This document shows, in pieces, positions 35,220 through 49,065 of a stretch of 64,000 bases of DNA. The DNA is from Lithospermum erythrorhizon (taxonomy: Eukaryota > Streptophyta > Magnoliopsida > Boraginales > Boraginaceae). A program made the translations under genes and the position numbers. The stretch spans positions 1 through 64,000 of the forward strand of contig JADFUC010001412.1 in the NCBI GenBank assembly GCA_019722365.1, written 5' to 3'. Each line of letters opens with the position of its first letter. Within the stretch, counting starts at the first letter, position 1. The notes beneath the pieces were generated by a model, which was not told the origin of the DNA, did not search any database, and was given only the letters and a program-made list of their open reading frames with translations.

Positions 35220-36915
35220 TGAAATTTTTTAAAATTATAATTAAAATGATTAAAGTTGACTTAATAAAATTAATTAAATCGATATTCAAAGTGACGTGTA
35301 GGTAGGATTCTACGATCGGTAAGTAAAATTTAATGTGAAAGCTGCAAATACGAGCAAGGGTTTTGGGGTTAAAACCGGTAAAATGCAGGCTAAAAAATTG
35401 AAGGCTTCAAAAGTTTTGGGTTCAAAATGGATACTCAAAGTTATGAGGATCAAAATAAAAGAAACTCAAAAATGTTCGGGGTTCGCTATGAAATGTTTGG
35501 CGCAGAAAAGATCACAGAACCTTAACTACATATTAAAATGAACCACACCGATTCTTGGAGGGCAATTAATTCCTCAAACTGATTCAGATAAATGCGCCAA
35601 GAATTAACTTGATTAAGATCGCGGTCAAGCGAAAATAAGCAACCAAATCGAGAAGTAGGTACTGAATCCAGAATCACTATAAATACCCCACTTTTTGAAA
35701 AAAACATCGAATCTTATTGAGAAAATACACAAAAAAAACACATGAAAAAATCTGAGGAGGGCAGCGCTGGAATTACAGAGTTAATCTTTGAACAGCGAAG
35801 CAAAAATACCACGGGTGTTTGGAAAACACCTCGTTGTCCTAAATAGAGCGCCTAAAATCAAAATTATTACTAAAATGCAATAATTCTTCAAGTCAACAAA
35901 ATCGATGAGAATCGACCGCAGATCTCTCGAAACGCTTGAATATTAAGAGAATAAGCTAAAAGAACACGCTTATTCGCCATCTTCATTGAACAACGAAAAT
36001 ATCGAGTTTAATTAATCAAGTTCGAGATATGGGAAATAAATTGAATATTCAGTCACATAGCTAGAATCCGGGCGGAAAGCACTATTAAAGCCCAATACGA
36101 TCGATTGAGTGTCATCAACAAGATTGAGATATAAACCTTCATCTTGTCATCAGCTACAACAACAAAATTTTGCTAAGGCGTTGTAGTACAAAGGTCAAGC
36201 TTGAAGTGAGGAAAATCTCACTAAGTCATACACAGCAACCAGGCTGGTAAGGCATTTAATGAAAATGCAAGCAAGGAAGCATCACGTTACTTCAAATAAC
36301 TTTGCTTGCTATCACGGAGTCTAGCGACAGAGATAGGAGTTACATCCCAGATCGAGTCCCACGAGACAAATAATATCTCGAAACTCTGAGAATCCCAGCA
36401 GATGAGTAGCATAGCTCACCCAAGTCTCGTAAGAAGCGACATTAATTTCTGTAGGTCCTTTCAGAGAACATCCCTAAGTCCATACAAAGGTGAGGCTGGC
36501 CTTATGCTTGATTGTAGTAAGTCATCAAGTCTATAGATCGGAGATCAAGTCAAGACGAATCGGTCGAAATGCAATGCTTAGCACAGGGACCATCTTCTTT
36601 AAAACCGAGCCGAGGACATATCGAGTCAGGACCGGGTCTCGAGTCCATCGAGACCAAGGCAATGTCACAGGCTGGAAATTATATCGGAGCAAATCAAATC
36701 AAGTCAAGGCTAAGATCAAGTCGAACAGAATTGACGAGCTGCATACGAGCTCCTATCAGTCGAGTCGAGGCAAGTTACAAATCGCCAGCCAGCTTGAGGG
36801 ATCCATAAGTTTGAATGATCGATCTCTTGATTTCATAAAACATACACTAAGGAATTTTCTCTGATGGATTTTATTTTTGTACCGCTTTAAATAAATAAAA
36901 AAAAATTCTTCTTTG
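35220..36915 (+). repeat. 5' LTR of the large Tat-like element
   Basis: Shares ordered blocks with 58840-60415: AATTTAATGTGAAA, a TATA box, GGAGGGCAGC, ACACCTC..TGTCCTAAAT, GATGAGAATC, GTAGTACAA, AAATCTCACTAA, ATCGGAGATC, GTCTCGAGTCCATC, and the end TTTAAATAAATAA..AAAAATTCT. The 5' edge is uncertain: the other copy may extend further upstream, so this one may be truncated near 35.2 kb. Confidence 0.7.
35678..35685 (+). promoter_or_regulatory. TATA box of the Tat-like 5' LTR
   Basis: TATAAATA, 1.23 kb before the LTR end. The same box occurs at the matching place in the other LTR copy, which supports it as the element promoter. Confidence 0.6.
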
Positions 36916-38831
36916 AGTTACAGTCTATGGCACTTCCGGTGCCGAGATGTTTTCAAAGGGACTATCTCAACTCCTTTCCATGTATCAAAGGATACTACAA
37001 GGAGAAGGAGTCACAACAAGATAGTCCATCAAATATACGAGGCAGAACGGGGAAGTCCACTCGGCGGCTGTGAGAATCTCTACGGCTAATATATTACCAG
37101 GAGCTCTAGAAGCAGAACAAGTCACAACAAGGAAGGCAGGCAGGCGGCTTGTGCTGAGATTAATGAACTTTCTCGACAAATATCACAGGGACTTCGACGG
37201 ACAAGCATCGAGAAGACTCGACAATTTGTTGTGATACGCGGTTCGCCTACTAGGGATCTCGATCGGAGTCGGCTCATACGCGACTCACGCAAACTCCCCT
37301 AACTTGACGTGATGATTGGTATTACACTCCTAAGAAGAGCAAATGGCTACCTTAACAAGGGTGGTAGAAAATATGTTGCAAGAGATGCAACATCAAGGCA
37401 ACTATTGCTCAGGCTATCGGGAAGGATAATCTGGCATCATCGCGTAGAACTCGAGGTTCGTCGCATGGATCAACAAGAAATATAGTAAAACTACTATCGT
37501 TCGATGAATGGAATGATTCAACTGTTTCTATTTGAATGAGTATATCTTGGGGGCAATAAAAGGTCGTGACGATAAAGGTCACGCCGTACACTACTGAAGC
37601 CTACGCATATAGGCCGTGAGCCACCCAGTTCAATATTTTGATGGGCCCAGGGCCCTGAAACAACATATAGCCCACATTGTTGAGACTTACAGCAATCTTT
37701 TTGGGACCCCGAAGAGGATGAAATGGTCAAGCAGGTTCATTCATTTCTGAAAGGAATCGTTAGGCGAGTATTTAACTTGGAGCTGCCTCTGTAGATGAGG
37801 TTGGGCTCAACTGAAAGCCGGATTTCTCAACGCTTCTTGATACAAAGAGAACGATTAGCATGATGGAGATAAGCACTCTAAAGAGAGAAAAGGAGAACAG
37901 TATGAACGGCGACGATGGAGAAGTACGAACTTGAAATGCAAAAGATAGGCTACCGGCGTCGCCGGCCCGTCGACATGTGTATACAAGGCATGCAGGGTTT
38001 GCAGGTACATTATGCGGGGAATACTTCCAGTGGCTGCGCGAGCTATATGGAGCGCCGGCGTTCTTTATGACGAAAGGGGCGTCCCGCCATTCTTTGCGCC
38101 CCTCTTATTCGAAGGCTAAATACGATCCAATGAAGCCAAAGGATGCTTCCAAGATCGAAAAGAAAGAAGCACATGTTGTGACTTCTAAAACAACCAAGTT
38201 CTCCTTTAGAACCAAAAAGGTCGAAGGAGGACTTGACCTTAAACGTCTCGCGGCTTAAAGATGCGAAGGTATCCATGGCGAGTAACGATTCCCTCTATGC
38301 GATGAGCTGTTGAAAGAAAAGCTCATGGGCCTCCCGAGTCAAAGAGAGACACAGGGAGGCAAATAGGAAACATGAGGCAATTTACGTAGTATCGCCGTCT
38401 TGGGGGCATCCACGTTGAAAAATGCTTAATATTCAAAGAAGCGGAAGTAATGGATCTCACAAGAAGAGTATGTGGAAGAAGACAAAGTCTCTTCGACCAC
38501 ATACTCGCCATCGTCCATTGCCGAAGTCAAGGTACTGTTGACTTTTGGGAGAGTAAGGTGATCCACAGGAAAAGTATGGACCCGACTACGGACGGTGAAG
38601 ACTGAAGTGTCCATGTATGTGTTGAAGTTGAGAACAACTCTCCTTCTTTTTGTAGAAAATTAATGGTAGCGACACCTTGCTTCACGTAGTCTCAGGACTT
38701 CGCCATCCTCACATTCTTACGATAGAGATGCATCACAAGAAGAAGATTAATTTTCATAACTAAACCACTCATGTGTCGTACTATGTAAACAAAAAGTCGA
38801 ATAAAGAGAATCTTTGGAAGATGGAGGATCG
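36916..38831 (+). pseudogene. 5' interior of the Tat-like element (gag region expected)
   Basis: Begins after the LTR with TGGCACTTCCGGTGCCGAG at 36929-36947, in the place of a primer site. The rest is frame-broken. By position it should hold gag, but no diagnostic motif could be confirmed. Short open stretches (for example 37977-38258, lysine-rich) have no clear homology. It ends where the chromovirus LTR starts. Confidence 0.45.
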
Positions 38832-40970
38832 TATAATAACCCGTTCCGTATGAGCATTGTGTATATTATTTGGGGTTAGAAGTTAAGTTTATGTTTGAGT
38901 TATGTTGTTAAACCGAGGCGAAACTAAACGAAAACCGAAGCGAAAGTCTTGATTCTTGAGATATGCTTTGAACTCCATGTACCGTTTACCGTACTTATCT
39001 TGGTCTTTGAGTCGTAAATAAATTAAATCTTCTTATTTTTCCACTTACTTGGCGGTCCCTCCCCGTTTCCTTGAAGATTTTCTTCAAAATTCTCTTCCTA
39101 CGTCTTGAACTTGAGTCTAAGAATTTCTTGGAGAGTTTCCTCGAGTCATCCTACGTTTAAGGTAAGAAAGTTCGAATCTTTTGGAGTATTTTATGACTTT
39201 TTGAGGATGTTGAGTTTTGGTATATTGGAGTTGACCTTGAGCTTTGACATTTATAATGATATAGAATCGCCATCTAGCTTAGATTATCGTATAAGAGTGA
39301 TAATAATCGATTTATGGGGTTGAAATTTTTAGGATTATAGTTGACTTTTGTCGACTTTTTGTTGACTTTTCTAAATGGTTTAAAATGGTAGAAGTGTACT
39401 CTTGGACTTTTATTAGGGTTGTTTCGGGGAGTATAGGTTGTGATTTTTAGGTGATTAGAGAATGTTCGAAAAATGAGTTTCGTAGTGAATTAATTGGGTT
39501 TGAGATTAAAGATGGTTAGAAATGTGATGATTAGTTTACGGTAATATCGGAGCGATTTAGGGCTTTTTGAAACTAGTAAGTGGAATTTGATCATTTAAAA
39601 TGGAAGTTGCGGGCTTAAGTTTAGAACAAAAGGCTATACTTGGGATTTTCGTTGAATTATTTTGGGAGTATAAATATGAGATTAAATATATAGTAGAATG
39701 TGATATTACTAGTTGTATATTATAAGTAGTAATTATACTTTTGAATGTTTGTTTAGGCGTTGATGATAAAGGAAGGTCCGTTGTTGTGATTCTTGCGGAG
39801 TTTTATATAGCTAATCCGGTGAGAGTATACATCTGGCGGATGTTATTTGATTCTGGATATGTGAATGTGTATATATGTGATCTTGTGTTAAATTATATGT
39901 TGAATATGTCGTTGTGGGTTGGGTCGTTGGGTTGTTTTAAGTCATGAGTGTTATAGGTGATGTTGAGTGGTATTAGAGTTGTATGAGTTGATGTTGTTGT
40001 TGAGTTGTATTATCCGGTATATTGCCGTGCCGTTCCATTCGGTGATTTGCATAAAGTACCTCGTTACGATTCGGTGATAAACATGTCGGCGGGCATAAGA
40101 TTTCTCACTGCGGGTTGAGGTTGATTATCTTGGCATTAGTTGTAGAAATCCGGACTTATATTGAGTTGTAAAAGGCTTTTTGAGTTGTTGAGTTGTTGAG
40201 TTGTTGAGTTGTTGAGTTGAAATTACTATTGTTAAAGTTGATTGTGTGTTGAGTTAGTTTACTTGTTGAGTTGTGATGTAAATCGTTGTCATTTGATGAG
40301 GTAAAGATTAGATTGATTGTTGCGTGTTATTCTTTGTCTTTCTTGAAATGTACGTATGTTATTGTTGATTGCCATGATCTTGGATTGATACGCTAGCAAT
40401 TTATGAACTTACGTAAAGATAATGAATTTTTATGGCTAATGACATTATATTAAGATCTTAAGTTGAATAATATTATGTACCAACACATCTATAAATGTGA
40501 TATCATCTACTTTGGTACTTATTTATTGCGTGATTAGAGTTAATTTCATTCTTGAGATTTATATTCACTAAGTTTAAAAGCGGCTTACACCCTATTTGCT
40601 ATATGGTAGCAATTTCATTGCTAGGTTGACATGTGAATGGCTGTTCCATCTCCGAGATTCGGGTGTTTATTGCCTTAGAGCAGGTGAGCGGCGGAGTGGC
40701 GGTCGATCCTGTGATCTCTATTTTGTTGAATTGTAGTTGTTATGCGTATAGTTGTTTATTTAGGATTCTTGTTGTTGTAGAGTTTGATATATTTAGTACT
40801 TTGGAGTTATGTTGTATATTTGAGATTTACTATTATGTAGTTAGAATGCCACGATGGATTCTTTTTCTTAAAAGTATTTTTTTTTTGATTGTATATTGTT
40901 TTTGTTGGAGTTGTTTTGAGAGCGAGGTTTCTTCTAAAATTAGTCATCCATCGATTGGTGACTACGGGTA
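38832..40970 (+). repeat. 5' LTR of the nested chromovirus
   Basis: Starts near TATAATAACCCGTTCCGT, like the TGTAATAACCC start common in this group, and runs to about ATTGGTGACTACGGG. It aligns to 45704-47190, and to the truncated copies at 17870 and 60765. A GAGTTGTT microsatellite lies inside. The 3' edge is approximate. Confidence 0.75.
40180..40220. repeat. TTGTTGAG octanucleotide microsatellite
   Basis: About five perfect units of GAGTTGTT inside the chromovirus LTR. The other LTR copies have one or two units at the matching place, so this one has expanded. Confidence 0.85.
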
Positions 40971-41058
40971 ATGTCTATACGGTTACGTTAACTGGGTTAT
41001 GCAGTTGGGTCTTTTCTTGGAATTTGGTCTTTCTTTTCGTTTTAAGTAGACTATTGAG

Positions 41059-44000
41059 GATGCCGCCCAAGGAGTGGAGGCGATAGGCGACGATGCTGCA
41101 GGGACGTGCCCGTGGTAGAGCCGAGGGGTAGTAGAGGCTAAGGCTAGAGGTGGCCCGGCGTGCCGGTGGAGTTGTGGTAGTGAGCCCAGGTGTGGAGCAA
41201 TAGAGTTCAGATGCGCCCCGATGTCCCGATTGACTGTGCTAGGGATGAGTACATGTTGAGGAGGATATGCTGCTTCGGATAGGTCCGGCGGGAGGTACGA
41301 TATTCGAGGAGTAAGCTCTTTGACGGTTCTGAAGAGAGATCCCAGAAGTTCCTTGGGGTGGAGTTCATAGATTGATACCCGTCGAGTTTGATACGGAGAC
41401 CATTTTCAGCCCATGGGTATTTGAGCTAAGTCGGGTTCATGTGATTACATGGGGAGTGCTTCTGGGTGGTGGGGTAACTTCTGAGCTATCTCACATTGCT
41501 GGGAGGACCGGGTGACTTGGGAATTACTGTGGCGTTGTTCGGAGAATTGTGCTGTAATTACCCATGGCTGCTTTGGAGAGGGATTTGATTTTGATGACGG
41601 TGACCGATCTGTTGAGGAATACGAGAGGCAGTTTAGTGAGTTATGTCGCCTCACTTCGACATCACGCTTTGGAGCCGAGGCGGAAGGGATTCTGGTCAGG
41701 ATGGTTGATATGAGATTCGCCACCATATATCCTTGATGACTTTCACCAGTTTCCATGAGTTGAGGCAACATTGAAAGTAGAGATGGAATTGGCGAACTGA
41801 GGCGAGAGGGTTAGAGGGTAGGACGGGGAGGTGAGTCGATGCCGGTGGATCACTAGTTCGAGGTTCAATTAGGACCTTTCAGCTTGACTCGTCCGGCCCA
41901 GTCGTTCGATTACACCCCGGATTAAGCAGAGCTATTCTGCTGACTTCTTCTTTACCGGGTATATGTCTGTCGGATCGGTGGATCTCGAGAGGGAGTGCGG
42001 GGTTCGGCGATATTCGATGTTCCGTTGTGGGCGGTGGGCCATAGGATGCGGGGATTGTCGAGAGAGAGATGATTTGCTTTTCGATGTCGTGAGACTGGGC
42101 ACATATCGAGTTTTTCCTCGGTATTCAGTGGGCGGAGACGATACACTCTTCCTTGTGCGATGCGAGGAGGTACCGGAGGAGCGGAGGATGATTTGGAGGC
42201 CAGCGGAGGTCGAGTGTGAGTTGGGTACCGAGGGGCCGGCGGGTAGCGAGCCGGATGATGCGTCACTCGGCGGGGAGGCCTTGGACACTCCGGCCAGTGT
42301 GTGAGGTACCTTGTTGTTATTTAATCTGAGAGGCTAGGATACTGTTTGATTGCAGACTCACGCGTTCTTTCGAAGTTTTGTGGATATTTTACGTATGTTG
42401 GGAATGTACTTGTTCCTTAATATTATGACACCGGTTGAAGTCGGGTTGAGGAGTTAGACATGTATATAGAGATTGTCCACTTAAGAGTGAGTGATCAATT
42501 GTTAGTTGGATCTACTTCGTTTAGATTGGTAGATTTGATGTATCTTGGGAATATGGTTGGGCGTCACGCCAAATTAGGCGCATGAGGAATTCTTTTGCTA
42601 GTCAGGGTAGACTGATGTTGTGTTTGAGGAGATAGGAAGATTTTTCCATCGAAGTTTTATTTAAATCCTTTGGGGCCGGGAAGTTGATGAAGAAAAGTTG
42701 TCTTTGGAGTATCTAGGGTATGTGAAATTCGACTTTGGAGAGAGAGGAGCACGGGTTAGAGGATATCTGAAGTTGTTCGTGAGTATGTCGATGTTTTTCG
42801 GAGGAGTTGCCGGGCTTACCACCCGGAGAGAGAAGTGGATTTTTGCGGTGGGGTTGTTCGGGTGCGCACCGATTTCTAATGCGCATAGAATGGCTCCCAT
42901 GAAGTTAAGGGAAATGAAGACTTCGAGTTGGAAGGAACTACTTGATAAGGGTTTTTGTCGAGACCGGGATTTTTCTCCGTGGGGTTGTTTGTGAAAGAAA
43001 GATGGTACGTTGAGGTTGTATCATAGAGCCCTCACAGAGGCCGGTTAAAGATAAAAGTGACCATCGAGAACGGGTATCATTGAGGATAGATGATTTATTT
43101 GATCGAGTTGAGGGTGCGAGGTATTTTCGAAGATTGATTTGAGATCCGGGTACTTACCATTTGAGGATTAAGGAGGTGACATTAAAATTAGCCTTTCGAT
43201 CCGGTATGGGCATTATGAGTTTATGGTGATACCGTTTGGTTGACTAATGCACAGTTCATGGATTTAATGAGCAGGTGTTTGCGAGGTTCACGGATAAATT
43301 TGTGATTGTGTTTATTATTGATATTACGATACACTAAGTGATGCGGAGGAGCCACGAGAACATAATTTAAGGAGACATTTAGAAGGCTGACGCCAAATTG
43401 GACACTAAGTTTATGAAAATGTGAATTACGGTTGGAGAAAATGGGTTCTTGGGCCATGTGATATCGGTGAAAGTATTTGTGGACCACCGAGGCGTGGAGG
43501 CATGAGTAATTGGGAGCGACTACAGTGTGACCGAGGTGGCCGAGTTTCTTGGGATTTGGGTGGTATTATAAAGAGGTTTATTAGAGATTTCTCGTTGATT
43601 GCGACTCAGATGACCCGAGGTTGAGCCCGAGGGAAGGGAGTTCCACATTTGGGATGAGGAGTGTGAGAGGTGTTTTGAGGAGTTGAGGCGGGATTGACTA
43701 CTGCGTCGGTTTTAGCTTTACCATCAAGTGCGAAGGTTTAAGTGATCTGTTGATCTTGGCGGGGGTTATCAGCGTGTGTTGATGCAAAATGGGAGGAAGT
43801 GACTGCTATGGCTTCTACCGACAGTTGAGTAACCATGAGGAGGAATTACCGACCCATGATCTAGAGTTGGAAGCGATTATTTTCATTGAAGTTGTGGGCA
43901 TTGCTTAACAGGGTTAGATGCCGATTTTCACGATCACAAAAGTCTGAAGTACTACCGGCAGAGAGAGACACGAATTTGAGACGAGAGGAGATGGATGGAA

Positions 44001-45703
44001 TTTATCACCGACTATGATAATAAACGATGAATACTTTAGGAAAGCAAATGTAATGCCGAGATGCTGCGAGTCGGAAGGGAAGCGAAAGGAGCCAAGCGAG
44101 ATGAAGGAGCTGGAGTTGAAAGTTGATATTGGCGACAATGGTGAGTTGTTGGCTTATGTGAAGGATTCGACACAGCAACACTTTTTGTGAGTATCTTGGA
44201 GTGCAGCGCGAGATGAGAAGCTCTGTCAGTGGGGAAGTAAGAATGGGGACATAGAGAGGGATTTTACAGGTTGAGAGTGGAGCTGCGAGGATGGATGGCG
44301 GGTTATGTGTGCAGTTGGATGAGTTGAAGAAGAGATTCTTGAGGAGGCTCGCTGTGCTTCATATAGCATGCATCACAGTAGCAAAAAAGATGTACAAGGA
44401 CTTGGGGTTGACTACGGTGGCGGGGAATGAAGGGGAAATTCTTGGGATTCGTAGAAGCGAAATGTTTTGGTTGTCGGCGGGTGAAGGCGGAGCATAGACA
44501 TCCCTTGAGGATTTATTCTTGAAACTCTTCACAGGCTACGAGTGGGCGTGGAGAATATTACCATGGACTTTGTATTCGGTCTTCTAGGTAAGTTGAGGCG
44601 GAATGATGGGATCACGGGTGATTGTGGATGGGGTACATCGGAAATGGAAACATTTCTTCGTATTAGATCAGATGGACGGGAGAGTTAGCGAAGATGTATG
44701 TTGATCAGTTGTGAAGCTACGTGGGGTTCGGTGTCGATGATTTAAAGCCGCGATCACCGAGATTCACCTCGAGTGCAGGAGGGTTTCGAGGGGCGTTGGG
44801 GACTAGATTGGAGTTGAGTGCATGCTTTCCGTCCAGACGGATGGAGCAATACGAGAGAACCGTCAGAACTTTGGAAGATATTCTTCGATCTTGTGTTACG
44901 AGTTTACCGGGGAGTTGGGATGACGAGTTAGTAAAGATGGGTTCCCGTATAGCAGCGGTTTTTCATACTAGTATCCGGATGGCACCATTTGAGGCGTTGT
45001 ATGAGGCGAGTGTCGGACTCCGATGCATTTGGAAAGAAGTGGGAGAGAGGAAGGTTTGGTTCGGAGTTAGTTGAGATTTCGGTGGAAGGATAAGTTGATC
45101 TGACCAAAACACGAGGATAAGCCAGCGGGGCCAGTCGAAGAAATATCGTCGTCACTAGGGTAGATTTGTCCTTCGAAGTTGGAGTCGTGTGTTTTGAGGA
45201 TATCGCCATGGAAGGGAATGTGCGGTTTAGGAGGAAAGGGAAGTTGAGACAGGTGCCATGTTGGACTGCGTTTGAATCTTGGCGAGAGTGGGACCCGTAG
45301 CTTACCGTTTAGCGTTGCCTCCGGGTTGGACAAAATTCGCTGATGTGTTCCATTGGCCAATACTTGCTGAGGGAAGTATATTCGAATTAATGTCGCGTGT
45401 TCTTAGCTCGGTACGGTGGAACTTGAAGAGGATCTACTTTGAGGAATCGGTGAAGATTCTTGATCGGAAGGAAAGGTATTGAGGAACAAAGTGGTGGCCT
45501 TAGTAAAGGTGTTGTGCGAGAATCAGCGTAGAGGAGGCGGCGTGGGAGCAGCAGAAGATGATATGAGGAGCCGTTGCCACTTCGAACTTCGCGTAGGGGG
45601 TAAAGTTGTTTTGTTTATGTGCTTTATGATTTTGAATTGTTTCGGTGAGTGCTTTCACCGTGGTTGTGAGTTAAATTTCGAGGCGAACTTTTTGTGGAGT
45701 GGG
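41059..45703 (+). pseudogene. Chromovirus gag-pol with chromodomain (broken)
   Basis: gag starts at ATG 41059 (MPPKEWRR then a stop) and is recognisable by EYERQFSELCR at about 41617. Protease wording is near 42330-42400. RT runs from about 42765 (RMAPMKLREMK, KELLDKGF at 42886-42960) through GHYEFMVIPFG to the altered catalytic site FVIVFIIDI at about 43300-43330, where one D of the YIDD-type box is lost in the frame read. RNase H follows (KRFIRDFSLIATQMT at about 43572, THDLELEA near 43855). The integrase zinc region is near 44340-44500 and its core end is GTRLELSACFPS..ERTVRTLEDIL at 44797-44905. GPVAYRLALPP (about 45291) and KILDRKERY (about 45456) belong to the C-terminal domain and chromodomain. 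Frames change many times. Confidence 0.85.
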
Positions 45704-47190
45704 TAGTAACTAACCAAGATTTCGGATGAGCATTATTGTAATATTATTTGGGTTAGAAGTTAAGTTTATGTTTGAGTTTTGTTGTTAAACATAGATGGGA
45801 AGCTAAACAGCCAAAACTTGAGAAAGTGCACAACTCTTGAGATATCTTACCTGACTCCATTATACCATTTCGTACTTATCTTGGTGCTTAGTAATCATCA
45901 TCATCTTCTTATTTTCCTTAGACTTGAACCCGCTTCCCCGTTTCCATGAAGATTTTCTTCTATTTTCTTCCCTCTTAGCACAAGTTTCGGTCTAAATTTT
46001 TTTTGGAGAGTTTCCCAGTCATCCTACATGTTTTATAGTAGAAAGTTGAATCTTTTTTGGGTATTTTATGACTTTTTGAGGATGTTGGCGTTTGGTATAT
46101 ATTGAGTTGACCTTGAGCTTTTGACATTTATAATGATATAGAATGTAAAGTAAAGGTTAGATTATCGTATAAGAGGTGATAATAATCGATTTATGGGGTT
46201 GAAATTTTGAGGATTATAGTTGCCTTTGGTGACTTTTTTGTTGACTTTTTTTCTAAATGGTTTTAAAATGGTAGAAGTGTACTCTTGGACTTTTAGTAGA
46301 GATTTGTTTCGAGGTATAGGTTGTGATTTTAGGGGATTAAGAGAATGTTCGAAAAAAAATGAGTTTGTGAGGATTGAGTAGTTAATTGGGGGTTGAATTA
46401 AGATGGTTAGAAATGTGATGATTAGTTGTTAATATCGAAGACGTTAGAACTTTAAAGGCGATTGGACAGTTGGAATAAGGGCTTATATTGAGTTCTTTTT
46501 GGATTAATGTAAATCTTTTTTATAGCTAACCGAGGTGAGTATCTATCTCACGGGTGTTGATTAACTATTTGATTACGGATATGTGTATGTGTATATATGT
46601 GATCTTGTGTTAAATTATATGTTGAATATGCGTTGTGGGTTGAGTCGTTGGGTTGTGTGCAGTAGTGCCGTGAGGTGTTATAGGTAGTGTTGAATTAAGT
46701 TTAGGAAGAGTTGTATATGAGTTGATGTTGTTTGTTGAGTTGTATTGTCCAGTATATTGCTTCGTACTTCGTTCTGATTCGATTGATTTACTTAAATTTT
46801 CGTTAATTGGTGAAATAACATGTAGATGGGCATAAGTTTCTCCTAGGGGTTGAGGTTGATTATATGGATTTGTGTTCTTGAGTTGGCTAGTTGTTAAGTT
46901 GTGATGTCGTCGTTGTCAGTTGTTAGAGTAAGGTCGATTGATTGTTGCGTGTTGTTACTGTCTTTCTTGAGATATACTTATGTTATTGTTGTTGAGTGCC
47001 ATCATCTTGGAGATATTACGCTTGTAACGAATTTATGAACTTCGTAAAAGATATTGAGCATGGCTAATGACTTTATATTAAAATCTTAAGTTGAATAATA
47101 TTATGTACTTATCTATAAATGCGCAATATCATCTACTTTGGTACACTATTGCGTGATTAGGGTTAATTTCATTCTTGAGATTTATATTAT
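45704..47190 (+). repeat. 3' LTR of the nested chromovirus, truncated
   Basis: Matches the 5' LTR from its start through TTAATTTCATTCTTGAGATT at about 47163-47182, then stops. The last 400 or so bases of the LTR are missing. Some 39.4-kb regulatory-type blocks (GGACTTTTATTAG, GTTGACTTTT) are shared with indels. Confidence 0.78.
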
Positions 47191-48859
47191 TTTAAAAGGC
47201 TTGGCAGCTTCAATAAATATTGTTCCACTGGCAAGCTTTGATGTTAAAAGAAATAAATACAAAAGATAGGATGGAGAAAATAGTTAAAGAGGCGAAAATC
47301 CATTTGTAGTAGAATAACCCGCTTTGTTGATGCCAAATACTACAAAAAAGGGACAAATCCCGGCCGGAGCAGGGCAAAGCGCCCCGGATAATCAACGTCT
47401 CGGCATCATCTCGGCTTTACAAAAGTAGAGAAGATACGATTCAAGCATTTAAAGAGTTGAATCTACATTTCCATTTCGACGAAAGATTAGTGACGACACC
47501 CCGCAAAGGTTTTTGAGAAAGGACCCAAATAGAGCATGAAATAGTCAAAAGCTTATGGCCTCTGCTAAAGGCAAGCTATAGTCGATGAGGACAAAGCCAT
47601 GGAACAGCTTCTCGTGATTACTTAAGAAACAAAATACATAGGTTAAGCAGAGGCAGAAACATGATGAAGAGCGGAAAGGATGGGTTGAAATAAAGAACTC
47701 AACCACGAGGGTTGGGTATACACCAAACCACTACTTGCGTGTTTTTAATCAAAGAGGTGACAAACCAGCACATAGCGAGAGGTTGGAGAAAAAGGCCCAC
47801 TGCAAAATATTAAATACAGGGGAACTGACCACCGGTATTCCTCGAATTGGAAGCGATCTGACTCCTAAAAGAAAACCAAAATAAAATCATTCTTCCTAAG
47901 AGATCGTCTTTGACGGACTTGGGAGGGCGACCTCCCGGCCTATGAATGTCTTGCCGGGAGGAAATCTCACAGATGTTTCAACATTGAAGAACAAGGCGAA
48001 AGCATGCGGATAGGTACGCTTCCCGATCGAAGCGCGTCAGCAGAGCGATGAAGAGGAATGGCTAATCTCCGTGCGTATCGGTGAAGAAGATGCGAAGCGA
48101 GGACATGTGGTGCGTGAATTCAAAAGGCGCGCTATCTGAGAAGCGGTCACGTGTGGTGCGTGAATTGACGCTATGTCCGTAAGTGAGCTCCTAGGAATAT
48201 TTCCGAGGTGATAGCCGGCCAACGATGCTCAAGGACGATTCCTCAGCTTGATGTCAGATATTACATTATCTGAGATACATCCATGAACATACACTATGGA
48301 ATGATTGCATCTCATGGCGTTCCCACAATAATTATCAACACCCTCCACAGAAACTAAGGGGTTGAGAGGATAGAGCCACGCCACGCTTCAGCGAATTGCG
48401 TAAAGGCCTGCGTCCATGGGAAATGATGAAGGCAAAATTCATATCTACCTTCCCGTACATATTGATAAGGAAGGAGACGAAGAGCGAGAGCGCCTAATAT
48501 ACGAACACAGGGATCTGGTCACCAAATGCGAGGTATTTCCTAGAAGCTAGAGGAAGCTAGGGGTCAATGACGTAATACATAGTCAAACCTTGCCGGGCCC
48601 CCACTCTACGACAAACCAAGTAGTATTCTAGACAAGTTCTTCAAAGTAGAACGGGCACGACAGTACTCTGAAATACGTTCATGGCGAAGCTGCAGGCAGA
48701 TATCCCACCTAGAAGACAAATGCCCAAATATGTAAATTGACGACACACATCCTCGTAGAAGCGGGTTGATGGGTTGAGACTCTGAAGCTAAACAAGAGGT
48801 ATCGAGAACAAGGGTGAAATACATGGGGTCGAGAAACTAGAGGTTCAAATATTTCTAAA

Positions 48860-49065
48860 TAAACTCAAATGCTCTTAAGCATGAAGATAAGCATCCAACC
48901 CACTCATGGGCGAGGATAAAGCTGCCCAAACACCATCCTTAGCACGAGGATAAAGCACCACGCCATGCTCCGCGATACGAGCTTAAACTATGACCCCACT
49001 CTCGGACGGAAGCAAAAGCGTACAACCTCTTGAACATGAGGATAAACTATAAGAGGATAAAGTGT
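48860..49065 (+). repeat. Imperfect short tandem repeats, GAGGATAAA type
   Basis: Units of about 35-40 bp, each carrying a variant of ACGAGGATAAAGC (near 48878, 48912, 48953, 49030 and 49050), separated by variable CAACCCACTC or CACCACGCC spacers. A related series (AAGAGCATAAA) occurs at 50410-50500. Confidence 0.65.

Larger units (their letters stand above)
38832..47190 (+). mobile_element. Nested Tekay/Del-like chromovirus (Ty3/Gypsy)
   Basis: LTR (38832 to about 40970), gag, protease, RT, RNase H, integrase and chromodomain remnants in order, then a second LTR copy (45704 to about 47190) cut short at its 3' side. It lies inside the larger Tat-like element. The plant Tekay/Del group is suggested by the MPPKEWRR gag start, EYERQFSEL and the VQILDRKE-type chromodomain tail. 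All coding parts are broken. Confidence 0.82.

Noticed and set aside
36929..36947. Assigning a definite tRNA to the primer site of the Tat-like element
   Set aside because: The sequence is in the right place, but I could not match it securely to one tRNA 3' end without a search.
41932..42304. Overlapping 104-118 codon frames on both strands
   Set aside because: GC-rich part of the chromovirus gag/protease region. Openness on both strands reflects composition. No independent gene is supported.
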